Source: Filosporella fistucella (lineage: Eukaryota > Ascomycota > Leotiomycetes > Helotiales). From it: a DNA stretch of 64,000 bases. Where the stretch lies: positions 62,001-126,000 of the forward strand of contig JAQJZZ010000013.1 in the NCBI GenBank assembly GCA_030077755.1, given 5' to 3'. The translations under genes and the position numbers were made by a program. A model generated the notes under the pieces. That model was not told where the DNA came from. It searched no databases and saw nothing but the letters and a program-made list of their open reading frames with translations. Positions 47,054 through 57,997 of the stretch are shown piece by piece (the stretch's first letter is position 1; every line of letters starts with the position of its first letter).

Positions 47054-48494
47054 GTTCCCTAAGCGCCTGAGGTAATTTGTCAGCTTTCAGTTTTCGAGGT
47101 ACAGCAAATGGAGGTAGCATACCTGTTCCTGCTTCTACGAAGTAGGTCTGGGGGACTGCCGGGTAGTAGTGCTTGTCTGTCCCTTCAAAGGAGGGCTGTA
47201 ATCGCAGGCGAACGCAATATTTCACTGCACTCGAAGCTCGTGAGACGCAGAAAGGGAAGAATTGAGTCCTAATGGGTGCTACTAATGATCTAGATTGATC
47301 TACAGCGGGCCCAAACAATGCGCGCAAAGGAAGGGGTGAAATCTCAACGTCAACAGACAACAAATAGCAAAAAGAGACAAAATGATTGATCGCAATGAAA
47401 GAGCAATGCAGGCTTGATCTGGACGGCAGACTCCCCTCGACTAGAGCTCAAGCCCCTTTACGCTAGCAGAGACTTCGCAGATGCAAAGGCTGCTGGTGGG
47501 AAATGGGTCAGCAGCTGTGGGTAGCCAAGGATGTCTCGAGACCAGAGAGAGGATCTCTATTTTGTCGCTGACCTCTCTAGGATAGAGGGATATCTTAAGA
47601 CAAGTCGCAGTGTGTTTGCAATCGAAGTGTGATCAAAGAGTGAGGATTGCTTGTTTGGAGAAAAGTAAAGGCGAATCGCATGATGGTTCTGATAGTAAAC
47701 AATGGCCAGAAATTTTCCTTCTCCTAGCCTCGCCTAACTGCCAACACCGCCCTCACATCACCATAACTCGATCAATGCCCACTTCACTAAGATAGGTAAT
47801 TTGAGTAGTGCGATGAAGAATGGAGTAGAGTACTGCAGAGAACTACACAGCGCTACATAAAAACCGCGTAATCCGAGGTTTAAGCTGCGGAGAATGCTGC
47901 TCACTAAAGCAAGCTCGACAGTGTGAATGGAGGCAAACAGAGATCCTACAAACAAAGAGTAAGGAGCAATCTATGATTCGGGAAAGCAACTTTGATGATG
48001 GAGAAGTACGAATGTTTATCGTAATATTTGCAAGGACTTGGGGCCCATCATCCTCCTGAGGAAGGTGCAAGTCCTACCTGACTTGGCCCTCCTGTCGTGC
48101 TCTTGGTGGGCAGACAATATGAGAAGAGGTAGGTAGCTACTATCTAAAGCACAGCGCCGGCATCAAGAGTACATGACTTCTGCATTCCATCTTTAATTCC
48201 ATCTCTCCGGTCAAGAATGGTCATTACTAAGAGTGATAGGTGGTGATGATGGCAGGAAATGGAAATGAATACAGTATGAGATCCTCGGCTGAGTCAGCCA
48301 CTACATAAAAGCTTGGCTCGAAGCTGAAAATTACCCCACCCTGCCACTTCAGTAGGTCCCAAAGGTACAAGATTGAGGTTTCCTGCTTGTGCTTGAGCTT
48401 ATGTACTTACGTACATAGTAAAAATTTATGCCACTCACCTTCTGCCCCGTCACGTTGCGTTGCGCTTGCAAAGTATTCACGTGGGCTGGCCGAG
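47054..48494. promoter_or_regulatory. Divergent intergenic region between the helicase and the HET gene
   Basis: 1.4 kb shared upstream sequence of two genes transcribed outward. The frame 47001-47363 (minus) overlaps the helicase leader and is taken as 5' UTR. No other gene recognised. Confidence 0.45.
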
Positions 48495-51443
48495 ATGACA
48501 GATGCCTCCTCCCCTCGGTCTGCTGAGACAAATGACAACCGGCGAAGGGAAATGGCAGGGGAAGCATTTCAAGATGGACACCAGTCTCGAAGAACAGCTG
48601 CAGAGATCGCCAGAGACCATATTTCCCGCATTCTTTTCTTCGCCTTGGAAAATAATCTTTCGAATAGCACCTCGGACTATGCATATGTTATGTCTCTGCC
48701 TCCATTTTACGCAGTCAAAGAGCCTGGAGCGACATATACATATCCCAATGAGCTGCCAAAGAGGATTTTTGTTGATCGGGTTGGATGGATGAACGGTGAT
48801 GAGGTGGCAAGATATTTGATGATGGGATATCGGGTGTGGACCGAAGAAGGACTGCGTTTGCATTTTGTAGGGAGTCCGCTTGGATATGACAGCCTGAAGA
48901 AACCATTCCGCTATCAAAAAAGAATGGTTTGTACCCAAGATATGAGCCTTCTACCCGACCTGAAAGTTCAACTCCAAGCTGGTCAATTCGATGAAGAAAA
49001 CGCCATTCGAGGTCCAAAAGAAAGAACAATGCCATGGGATGTCACTGCCCCGAGACCCCAATTTGTTGGGGAGCCCAAAGACAGCTTGGATAATGTGCAG
49101 AGGGCGTGGATTTCGAGCCGTTATATCAACACCAGGCCCTGCTATTGGAAGGAAAGTTGCCTTCCTTGTGAGCCTTTTGGTGGTAGAATAACCGCTATTG
49201 CGCCTCTGACACCTTTGCTCCACAAAAAGCAGACAACGCTTCGATATGGCCCATATGAGGAGATTGGTATAGACTCTCCATACTTACATATTCAGTACTC
49301 TTCTACGAAAGTCGGGTTGATCCAGGCAGATGATGGTCAGATGACAAGCGAAACTGCTCTCTGTCATGTATGTTCCAACCTGGACTTCATCGATCTGTTT
49401 GAATGGGCACTGGATGATGTAGAGCTGGCGTTCGGGACGATGGAAGAGTTAAAGCAAAGGCAAGATTGCAGCTTTTGCCGGCTGCTTTCAGTGCTATGTG
49501 ATGACGGCCTGGATTGCTTGAAGAGGAAGGAAGAGAGTGGGGAAAATGAGGCTTCTAATGGGGACTCGAATAAGTACAGTCCAGGCTGGCGCTTCGACAA
49601 ACCATTTCAGGTTATTCTGCTGAGGAATCCAATATTGTGTCGGAGTACGAAGCCTCATCTCGTCTTACAACAAGATTACCACAGAGAATATATGGGTCCT
49701 GTTGTATCACTACGAACTGTCCGAGGGGATATTCGCGGTGAGTACCTGATGGAAGACAGTAAGTTCGTCGACTTCCAAAATCTTCGAGCAATGATTGCCG
49801 ACTGCGATTCGAATCATCTGGAGTGTGGCTTAAAATATATCGAGACCGGTTGGCCAACCGATACCATCCTCTTGATCGATGTTGAGGAGATGCGCATTGT
49901 CGAAAAAGCTATGGGGGACGTCCGATACATCTCATTGAGCTACGTGTGGGGCAAAAAGCCAATGCTTAAGAGCACAACATCAACTTTAACGGAACTGAAG
50001 CAGCCAGGCGCTCTTCTCAACTCAGGAATATCCCAGGTTACTCGCGATGCAATCACGGTTGTAAGAGGCCTTGGTCTGAGATTTCTCTGGATTGACTCGC
50101 TCTGCATCATTCAAGATGATGAAGAGCATAAACTGAATAACATCCAGAGAATGGCGGACATCTATGGTCGCTCATACTTGACGATTGTGGCTTTGACTGG
50201 AGCCGATTGCGATTCTCCACTATCCGGCATATCTGTACCTCGCCCAAGGACGATCGCAGTTGTAGACGGCATGCCGTTTACATACCATCTACCAGGCCTG
50301 AAGCAGACAGCATTAAACCTAGTATACGAACAACGAGGCTGGACTTTCCAAGAACGTTTGATATCTCGACGATGTCTGTACTTTGCGAAAACACAAATTT
50401 TTTTCGAATGCAATCATGGGAGCACCAGTGATCGTGAGCAGATATTTCCAGCCTGTGATAGAGGTAGATACGCACACCCGTTCAATCCGCTCAAGACAAT
50501 GATGACCGGTATCGGGGAGTTGGAGCTGGCTAGTCCCGAAGATTTATCGAGCATCAGCCTCCCTCAGCTGGAGAGCTTTTGTGATATGGTATCCAAATAT
50601 ACCAATCGCAGCCTGTCATTCCAGTCAGATATCCAGAATGCCTTCTTGGGAGTTCAGAGACTGATCTCAGATAACGCTGGCTGGGATTTCGTACATGCGA
50701 TGCCAACTGGTGTATTTGACTGGGCACTTCTTTGGCTACCACGCGGCCAACTTGAAAGGCGTTCATGGCTTGGAGTCGACAGCACCGAGTCACCATCCCC
50801 TCCTTCATGGTCTTGGCTCGGATGGCAAGGCCAGACATCATACTCATGCTATGACTATCTTACGAAGCCCCTCCTTCAAAATCTTTGCCCTCGGATAGAA
50901 TCTTTCACTATCAAGACCAATGCTCAAAATTTTAAAATTCAGCGGCGACCATCTGCAATCTGGCATAAGGAAGTCCAATGCGCTCACGCGGATGGTCGCC
51001 CCGCTAGCATACTAGGCCACATATTTATGGGCGATAATCCTATACTTGAGTTCGAAGCGGAGACTGCCACAGCCTTAACTGAAAATCCGTCTCCGAGTTT
51101 CGTGTTAAATGGCGTTGAATGGTTGAACACAGGAACCGATTACGGGATGATGAGGCATGGCCTTAGACACAATTATAATGCTAAGGTTCTAGCCCTGGCT
51201 AAAGAACGAGACCGGAATAACCTCGACCTCATAGCAATGGCCACGTGTGATATACAGATGACATTTCGTGGGGGGCAATTCGCCGAAGACAAACTATTTG
51301 AGATTCAAAACGCGATTGTGGTCATGTTGCTCCATTGGGACGAAGGTAGAGGCAGTGCAGAGAGGCTTGCAATTGGATATTGTGATCGTGTGTCCCAATG
51401 GGAATGCTTGAACCCGGAAAAGAGGCTAATTCGACTTAGATGA
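48495..51443 (+). CDS. HET-domain (heterokaryon incompatibility) protein
   Basis: A single-exon gene of 982 residues from the ATG at 48495 (MTDASSPRS). The frame is open 36 codons further upstream but has no ATG there. The HET domain begins at about residue 478 with YISLSYVWG, continues through TRDAITVVRGLGLRFLWIDSLCIIQDD and ends after ADIYGRSYLTIVALTG, with RGWTFQERLIS downstream. The 470-residue N-terminal region contains a cysteine pair LCHVC and CSFCRLL, typical of the leader of this class. Family members trigger cell death or growth arrest after fusion of genetically different hyphae or act in allorecognition-like immunity. No NACHT, TIR or repeat domain is attached, so the sensor partner is unknown. 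Confidence 0.92.
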   Translation: MTDASSPRSAETNDNRRREMAGEAFQDGHQSRRTAAEIARDHISRILFFALENNLSNSTSDYAYVMSLPPFYAVKEPGATYTYPNELPKRIFVDRVGWMNGDEVARYLMMGYRVWTEEGLRLHFVGSPLGYDSLKKPFRYQKRMVCTQDMSLLPDLKVQLQAGQFDEENAIRGPKERTMPWDVTAPRPQFVGEPKDSLDNVQRAWISSRYINTRPCYWKESCLPCEPFGGRITAIAPLTPLLHKKQTTLRYGPYEEIGIDSPYLHIQYSSTKVGLIQADDGQMTSETALCHVCSNLDFIDLFEWALDDVELAFGTMEELKQRQDCSFCRLLSVLCDDGLDCLKRKEESGENEASNGDSNKYSPGWRFDKPFQVILLRNPILCRSTKPHLVLQQDYHREYMGPVVSLRTVRGDIRGEYLMEDSKFVDFQNLRAMIADCDSNHLECGLKYIETGWPTDTILLIDVEEMRIVEKAMGDVRYISLSYVWGKKPMLKSTTSTLTELKQPGALLNSGISQVTRDAITVVRGLGLRFLWIDSLCIIQDDEEHKLNNIQRMADIYGRSYLTIVALTGADCDSPLSGISVPRPRTIAVVDGMPFTYHLPGLKQTALNLVYEQRGWTFQERLISRRCLYFAKTQIFFECNHGSTSDREQIFPACDRGRYAHPFNPLKTMMTGIGELELASPEDLSSISLPQLESFCDMVSKYTNRSLSFQSDIQNAFLGVQRLISDNAGWDFVHAMPTGVFDWALLWLPRGQLERRSWLGVDSTESPSPPSWSWLGWQGQTSYSCYDYLTKPLLQNLCPRIESFTIKTNAQNFKIQRRPSAIWHKEVQCAHADGRPASILGHIFMGDNPILEFEAETATALTENPSPSFVLNGVEWLNTGTDYGMMRHGLRHNYNAKVLALAKERDRNNLDLIAMATCDIQMTFRGGQFAEDKLFEIQNAIVVMLLHWDEGRGSAERLAIGYCDRVSQWECLNPEKRLIRLR

Positions 51444-52346
51444 GCCATAGAATCGTTTTAGCAGATGAAATTGTTCCCTTTACTACCTACACGAGAGTTA
51501 GACATCCGTTATAATACAGCTCACTGAACAAACTCATCGAACTTGATGATTACCTCTGGAGAAACATTTTACATGCTGATGAAACAATTTTGCAACGGCT
51601 CTACCAACCAATCAATTGCAACTCTTAAGTTCAAGGATATAGATGATATAGGCTAGAGGCAGTGTGAAGGCACGGGAATCCACGAAGGTTTGGCCGAGAA
51701 CAAACAGATAGAGGCTTGATGTTTGATGTATTTGTTCTGGTTTGCAATCTTGAATTCGATGATTTCGTGAAAGGTCTAAAGCTGGACGACAGTCGCGTGT
51801 TGTGCTGCTTCGCGTGACATGTATTAACATAGCTTCAGATTCGACACGCTTTCGCGCAATAAGTCCTATCTCACAGAATTATAGGCAATTAAATAAAATA
51901 TGAAGGTTGAATATCGTCAGATAAGATAACCAGAATACAGAGGCACCTCAAACTGGTGCCAAACATTAAACCCGGTTGTTAAAATTGCCTGTGTTACCCA
52001 AGTGAGACATAAACATTGCATCACATGATGCGGCCGCTTCATCCGCTGCAGGCATCTTTCCAGAGGATGGGGAATTCATTACCTTATATCATCCAGAGCC
52101 AATTCCTCTTCTCGAACCCAGAAAATCAGATATCTAAAGCTACTGCCGTGCTTTAGTAGCACTCGCGACAACTTCCACAGAACAAAACTAGGTCTGCGAC
52201 GATTGCTGACCTCTCGACCTCGATTTAAGACAACCCCGTCGCGTCGAATATAGGATCCCCAGCATTTTATATCCCATATTTCGGGCGCACCTGGCACCTG
52301 ATTTTCACTGCATGGCATGCATATGAAACCCTACTAGGAAGCCAAG
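51444..52346. other. Intergenic, no gene seen
   Basis: 0.9 kb between the HET gene and spt8 on the same strand; the spt8 promoter is expected in the right half. No recognisable repeat or RNA gene. Confidence 0.45.
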
Positions 52347-54450
52347 ATGGTGGAATTCAACTTAGACGACGATGATCGTGGTACATTTAGTGCTCTACGA
52401 TATTGAAAATCGCTGACTTCCCTAGGCTCCAATGCCAGCTCTGACAATGAGCAGGATGAATTGATGGAGGACGCCGACGATATTGAAGCGGATGTAGATG
52501 TTGACGGAGACGCAGATGGAGACGGGGATGACGACGAAAACGACGACGATAATGGAGACGACGATCAGGATGGTGGGGAAGATGAAGATGATACTCCAGA
52601 CCAGTCTATGATTAATCCTCGAAGACCTAGCCTCCCTACAACAAACAACAGCTCGGATGGTACTCCAAATATGAGCCAGGCCAACGGAGTTGGCCCTACC
52701 TCACATCCTCGACCAACCTTGACACGAACTTCTGCCTCCCCCAGGCAAGCTTCTGCACCACTACAGTCCCCCAAGATGCGCTTCGAGGTACGTCCAGAGG
52801 CTCTTAATGCCTCCATATATGACATTGTACCTACTATGGCAGCTCCGCAGAGCACCTCAATCAACGCGATCACAGCTACGCCAGATATGAGATATTGGTT
52901 TACTGGAGGCTCGGACTGCTATATCAGGAAATATGATGGAGTGGCTACTGTTAATGGCAAGACACTCTTGACAGTTGCGCAGAGACATCCATTTGTCGAC
53001 AGTGTGGTCAAAGCCGGGGTCTTGATGAGCTATTGGGATAATGAGGAGCCAGTTTCTAAAAGTCCTGGTGAGGACCCTGCCCTGTCGCCGGTATACTCGC
53101 TTGCTGTTCAGTCTGAGGCACTCTGGATGCTTTCAGGCCTTGATTCTGGTTGCATCAATCTATATTCTGTTCGCCATGATGAAGGAAAAAGGATAGCCTA
53201 CATGCACAAACATAAGTCCGCTGTTTCAGTTCTCACACTTGCAAAAGACGAGAAGTCAGTCTTGTCAGGGAGCTGGGACAAAAATGTATTTGATTGGGAT
53301 TTGAATACTGGTCAAATAAAGAGGTCGTTCGAGGGAAATGGAAGTCAGATTTCGGCTATTGAAGTACGACCTGCTTCAAGTTTGCCCGTACCAGAGGAAT
53401 CGGGGGATCCAGTTCCTACTAATGGAACATTTTCTAGCAACAATGGTGATAAAGCCCTCACAAATGGCCATCCAAATGGAGTAAATGGAGTCACAAATGG
53501 GGCGGGAGACGAGGAAGGTAATGAGGATGCACCAGGGTCACCAACGAATGATTCTCTGTTTGGGGGAGGCAGTGACAATGGCTCCTTATTCGGGGAAACT
53601 GCTGGGGATGGCGCACCCTCCGGCGGTGTTTTCGGAGATGACGATGATGAATTCTCTCGAGCCATTGAATCGAACCTTGATACTCGGGACCATACCGATT
53701 CACAGGGCGATCTGAAAATGGATGATGCACCTGCAGATATTCCGCCTCCCCCTCTTTTCAGTCAGGCTGGGACACAGCAAGAGGTTCTGAAGGAAGAGGA
53801 ATCGGCATCAAATAATATATCTCAAGCTGTCATAGAATCACCGGCACCTGCAGTTGTGGCTGAGACTCAAGACGCTGTGGCAACATCAGACTCAACCTTT
53901 CTTGCTGCGTCCATTGATGGGACACTCAGAGTCTGGGATAGAAGACAACCAAACCCGATTGCACGGATTCCGACCAGAACCGGGGTACCACCCTGGTGCA
54001 TGGCAGCTTGCTGGTCTCCTGATGGCAATTACATCTATGCTGGGCGACGAAATGGTACGGTGGAGGAATTTAGCTTGCATAAGGGGTTGAAGAATCCCGA
54101 AAGGACGTTCAAATTTCCTCAAGGTAGTGGTGCCGTCAGTGCGGTGAGAGCGATGCCGAATGGGAGGCATTTAATTTGGTGAGTTGCGTTGCACAATGCG
54201 AAATAGTTGTACTAATTGAAGCAGCGCATCCCATGATATTCTGCGGCTTTACGATCTGAAAGAGCCAGCAGCTTTTAAGCACTCGACCGTACCATTTCTT
54301 ATTGTCCCTGGGCCTCCACGTGCGGGCGTCATCAGCGCTCTTCATATCGACCCAACATGCAAGTACATGCTCTCAGCTGCAGGTAATCGGGGATGGGAAG
54401 GAAGCAGTACAGAGGTTTTGATTGGATATGAAATTGGCATTCCGTCCTGA
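52347..54450 (+). CDS. spt8: SAGA complex subunit Spt8 (WD40 protein)
   Basis: Three exons (52347-52380, 52426-54178, 54225-54450) join in phase to 670 residues. The 34-bp first exon encodes MVEFNLDDDDR. A strongly acidic Asp/Glu/Gly region follows, then a Spt8-typical block: LNASIYDIVPTMAAPQSTSI, YWFTGGSDCYIRKYDG. WD repeats include SGSWDKNVFDWDLNTGQI and LAASIDGTLRVWDRRQPNPI, split by a long low-complexity insertion of Asn, Gly, Asp and Ser (about residues 345-490). Spt8 links SAGA to TATA-binding protein and works in the nucleus at promoters. The last exon (ILRLYDLKEP, FLIVPGPPRAGVIS, GYEIGIPS) completes the propeller. Confidence 0.9.
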
Positions 54451-55536
54451 GGGGCTGTGATAATTCGTTCTGATATCACGGCATATAATGACGAATTCGG
54501 CTTAGTGATCACTCGAAAACCCCACGGAGCGGAGGAGGAAGACATACGTATGTTCTGATACTCGCGAATTGGAAGATACAAGCGACAGATCATACCATAA
54601 CTGGCACCTTTTTGGTTTGCAGCCCAAGGAAGTTGCCAAGAATAGTGCACAAATTTGCGCTGTGGGAAACATAAAGTACTTTATGAAGTTTCAGGCCCAG
54701 GCAAATCATGGTTGATCTGACAAGCGGGAGGATACACCACTGACGGCCGGGGGAAAAGCATGGGATGGGATGTACGAGATATGTATGATATGGCGTTGGA
54801 ATACCACGGGGCATGGAATGGAGTCTGGCCATTTATGGAGATGGAGGCACACTTACATCAATCATATAAGTTCAAGCTTGCTTGGTTGAGATTCCCACCT
54901 CCACTTCAACAACAGGAATGACCTAATTCTGAACAGTCGCGTCATCTTCAATTCCAAAAATTGGGCGATGGCTCCTGATACGCCGAGTGGCAAGCTTCCC
55001 CTCCGACTGAATTCAATCAAAAGTCTGTACATCAGGAGCAGGCCTCGCGGAGGTCCCCCTCCCTCCAACTGCCAAGTGATAGATTCGCGAGCCATTATCT
55101 TGACGGCCCTTTGCTATCCCACCCACAAAGTTTATATGTCTATGTCTACGTCCATGAATGGCAATTTCGCAAGTATCTATCAAGTAAGCATTTGGTTTTC
55201 GTACGTTCGCGTATGTTCAGAACCGGTTCCTTTCAACGTCTTGAGGGTACAAAAAGCGGGGCTCCCGAGGTATTTGAATCGGGGGCGAACTTGCAGTGGA
55301 AACCCGGGGGCTAGCGCCGTAGATCATTCATCTTACAGGCATAGTGAAGGGTCTTGGAAAATGTTTGTCTGAATGTTTAGTTTTGATAGATAGAGATCTG
55401 CAGATAGTAAGTGGGATGGAAAAGTATGTAAATGTGCCCATCTGCTGCTTTTTACATGGAATAATTGTGCAAGATTAAAAGCTCAAGATCTTGAATTAAC
55501 AAAATTAGCAAATATCAGACTTGATTTCCATACCCA
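54451..55536. other. Intergenic, no gene seen
   Basis: 1.1 kb between spt8 and the small secreted protein gene. Short frames on both strands have no domain; the promoter of the downstream gene is expected near 55.3-55.5 kb. Confidence 0.45.
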
Positions 55537-55836
55537 ATGTTTCGCCAATTCATCATCCTCCTTACCCTCCTCTCTCTTACTCTCGCATCTCCTCTCATCT
55601 CCATCGAAGAGCGTCAGGACACAGGCTGCTACTGCGGAGTTTTAACGGGCGATTTCTGTGGCGGACGAACATCGACTGGATTTTCGCTTTCTGGAAGCTG
55701 CAATACTGCATACGTTTATCACTGCGACGAGCAATTCGACAATGCACAAGTTAAGACAAAGTGTTTGATTTGCAATTCAGGTGGCCAGGAGGGATACGAT
55801 TCCTGTTTACTGGGATTGGGGTTGCCTGGGAACTAA
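55537..55836 (+). CDS. Small secreted cysteine-rich protein (candidate effector)
   Basis: A single-exon frame of 99 residues. The first 18 (MFRQFIILLTLLSLTLAS) form a clean signal peptide; a short acidic pro-like stretch, ISIEERQD, follows. The mature part has eight cysteines (GCYCG, DFCGG, GSC, HCDEQ, KCLIC, DSC), an even number consistent with four disulphides, and a Gly/Asn-rich end. This architecture is that of apoplastic small secreted proteins and candidate effectors in plant-associated or predatory fungi. I do not recognise a named family. Function is unknown. Confidence 0.7.
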   Translation: MFRQFIILLTLLSLTLASPLISIEERQDTGCYCGVLTGDFCGGRTSTGFSLSGSCNTAYVYHCDEQFDNAQVKTKCLICNSGGQEGYDSCLLGLGLPGN

Positions 55837-56253
55837 AAAAGGGTATGTGATTAGAAAGGGGAAAGAGAAGGATGGGATGGTTGTATTGAAGTGTGTGTTT
55901 AAAGTTGGAGAAGGGGATTGAATCCGAGTGACCAGGACAAATGTGATAGCAGAGATCGGAGCACTTGAAAGGTGGAAGTCGTTTCCAAATACTAACAGAG
56001 TGGTTGTTGATTGTGAGGGGGTGTTATCGCCAATTCTCCATCAATTCATTGATCTTCAATCACCAGAATTAACATTCGTCAACAAATATTCCATCATTCT
56101 TACAGCACGCCTGCATTGTGTGTTTCCTTCCACTTCAAGATTTCATGATCTCAAGTCCAAGCGGATCAGCACAATCTCCTCCGACATTCACTATCGATGT
56201 CTACCATCCCGTCAGTTGAGTAACATTCCTTGCTCTTCCTCAGCATCAATTCT
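55837..56253. other. Spacer between two convergent small secreted protein genes
   Basis: The 3' flanks of both genes. A plus-strand frame at 55928-56359 overlaps the second gene and is not supported. Confidence 0.4.
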
Positions 56254-56566
56254 CTACCCACAGTTCTCGTCGCACAACATGTTTTCTTTCTTGGATACAC
56301 GCAGGATGAAGCTGCGGTCGCCGATGTACCTTCTCACTGTAAGTACTTCTCGAGGTTAATTGCCCTGCCTTAGGGGGATTTAACCTACATCCCGTAACTG
56401 TAGTGATATGGTGCCCGAGAACTACCACCGTAGTGAACTTGGAGATATCGCAACAGAGAAAATGGGGACGGTTCGCTGCACAATGAGGACCTGGGGCTTT
56501 TTGTGGGAGCGAGAGGATGGGCTGGAGGAGAAGAGAAAAAGAGAAGAGGATGTAGGTGAGCTTCAT
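56254..56566 (-). CDS. Small secreted protein
   Basis: Two exons (56566-56389 and 56336-56254) join across a 52-bp intron to 86 residues. The unspliced frame would run to 56246 with 106 residues and a basic tail; splicing instead yields a compact end, MLCDENCG. The N-terminus MKLTYILFSFSLLLQPILS is a strong signal peptide. The mature part has five cysteines (PHC, LCC, LC, NC). No known family. It faces the eight-Cys secreted protein gene, tail to tail, 418 bp away. The splice form is inferred from consensus sites and phase only. Confidence 0.55.
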
Positions 56567-57997
56567 AGTTATACTCTTGACAGGTCGGCGACGTTTGATG
56601 GAGTTAAAGCTCTGTGTATCTCTTGGAAAGATATGTCTACTTGTATGAAGCGGTGAGGTAAGAGCTGAATCTGGGGTCAGATGGTGGGCGGCAAATACGA
56701 AGTTACACGAATCAATATTTCGGGCTCTGGGCTCACTGTTGCATGTTCTTTCAGCCACGTCTCCATCATCCGACTACGGCTATCTGTGTTACATATCATC
56801 GAGTTTTGGGTTATAACAAGACTGCTGATGAAGATGTTTGATTTCAATCACGTTGGGGTGTCGAGCTTTGCTGCGCTGGATAGTACACAAACCATATACA
56901 GACATTTCATGTGAAATATAAGTCCCCAAGACATCGAGTTACAAATATGTTTCCCATTTTGACAACCCTATAGCCCTGCCTCAGGAGTTCCTTCCTGCGT
57001 GAGATTAAAAATAGGTAACTTTCACGTGATGTTTTGAACTGTGTTCTTCGAGCTCCCATAAATTGTTCAGGGAGCAGATAGCGATATAAGAGGATGCTCC
57101 GACACATTCTAAAAATCCTCCTCATCTCAGATAACCACTTATTGCCATGGAAATAGTATCGTATTTCGGATGAATTTCCCAGTCGCAATCACGTGTCCGA
57201 ACACTAGCAGAGCTATCTAGGTATGAAACGCGACCTTCCCCTACGCCAAGGCCTTCTTCAAGCTTGTCTTCATACCTCTTCAGCAACAAATATAGCTCCG
57301 TTCATGACATCGACAATCACACGGTAAGCGTAGATTTCAGTTTCTGCCTGAAGCTTGAGACAAGTGTGTTTGACGAACTAGGACTTCTTTCAGCGTGACC
57401 GACAGTCCATTGAAAACGTCTCCATTTCGTAGGGCAGGCACTTCCGTATACTGTCCACCATCGACTGTCCTCTAATCGATGGCAACAAAACGATATTCCC
57501 CCAGGCGTTCACTTCCGATTGATAGGAGCCAAGCAGCTGAGTGGAACTATTCCCAACAAGTTGTTCGATTTCAATTTTTGGGTTTCCAGTAAGCTCGGTT
57601 TCAGGTTGATTTGCCAATTGCTCGACGACTTCCGTATTCTACTACCCCAAAATCAACAACTGCCTTCCCTCTCCATGCAGATCCTGCAAAACCCGTCCGG
57701 CACACAAAAAGAGACTCCAGCGAACTGATCCAGAATTTCCAGGGCGCCGACCCCTATACTACAGTGATCAAAGTCTGTATAGACTCGGAAGATGCAGGGT
57801 TTCGGTCTGCCTTCGCTACAACTTGTTCTGTCCCTCCTCTCGGCTTCTCTCTTCTCAGTTGCCTAGCAGACACTCGGGTGTGTAGAACTCTGCTGTCGAT
57901 TTCTGCACCACAATTTTGTCCCTTAATTCCGGCCCGTAATGTTATCCTGGCCAACTTTCGTTTTCCCAGTTGATGATAATGTACCAGGGTCGGCATT
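56567..57997. other. Intergenic, no supported gene
   Basis: 1.4 kb containing the promoter of the small secreted protein gene on the left. Frames at 57519-57973 (plus) overlap in different phases and may be decayed coding sequence; none shows a domain. Confidence 0.4.

Noticed and set aside
57611..57973. 120-codon plus-strand frame next to the GT90 gene
   Set aside because: It competes with other overlapping frames and has no recognisable domain; kept only as possible decayed sequence.
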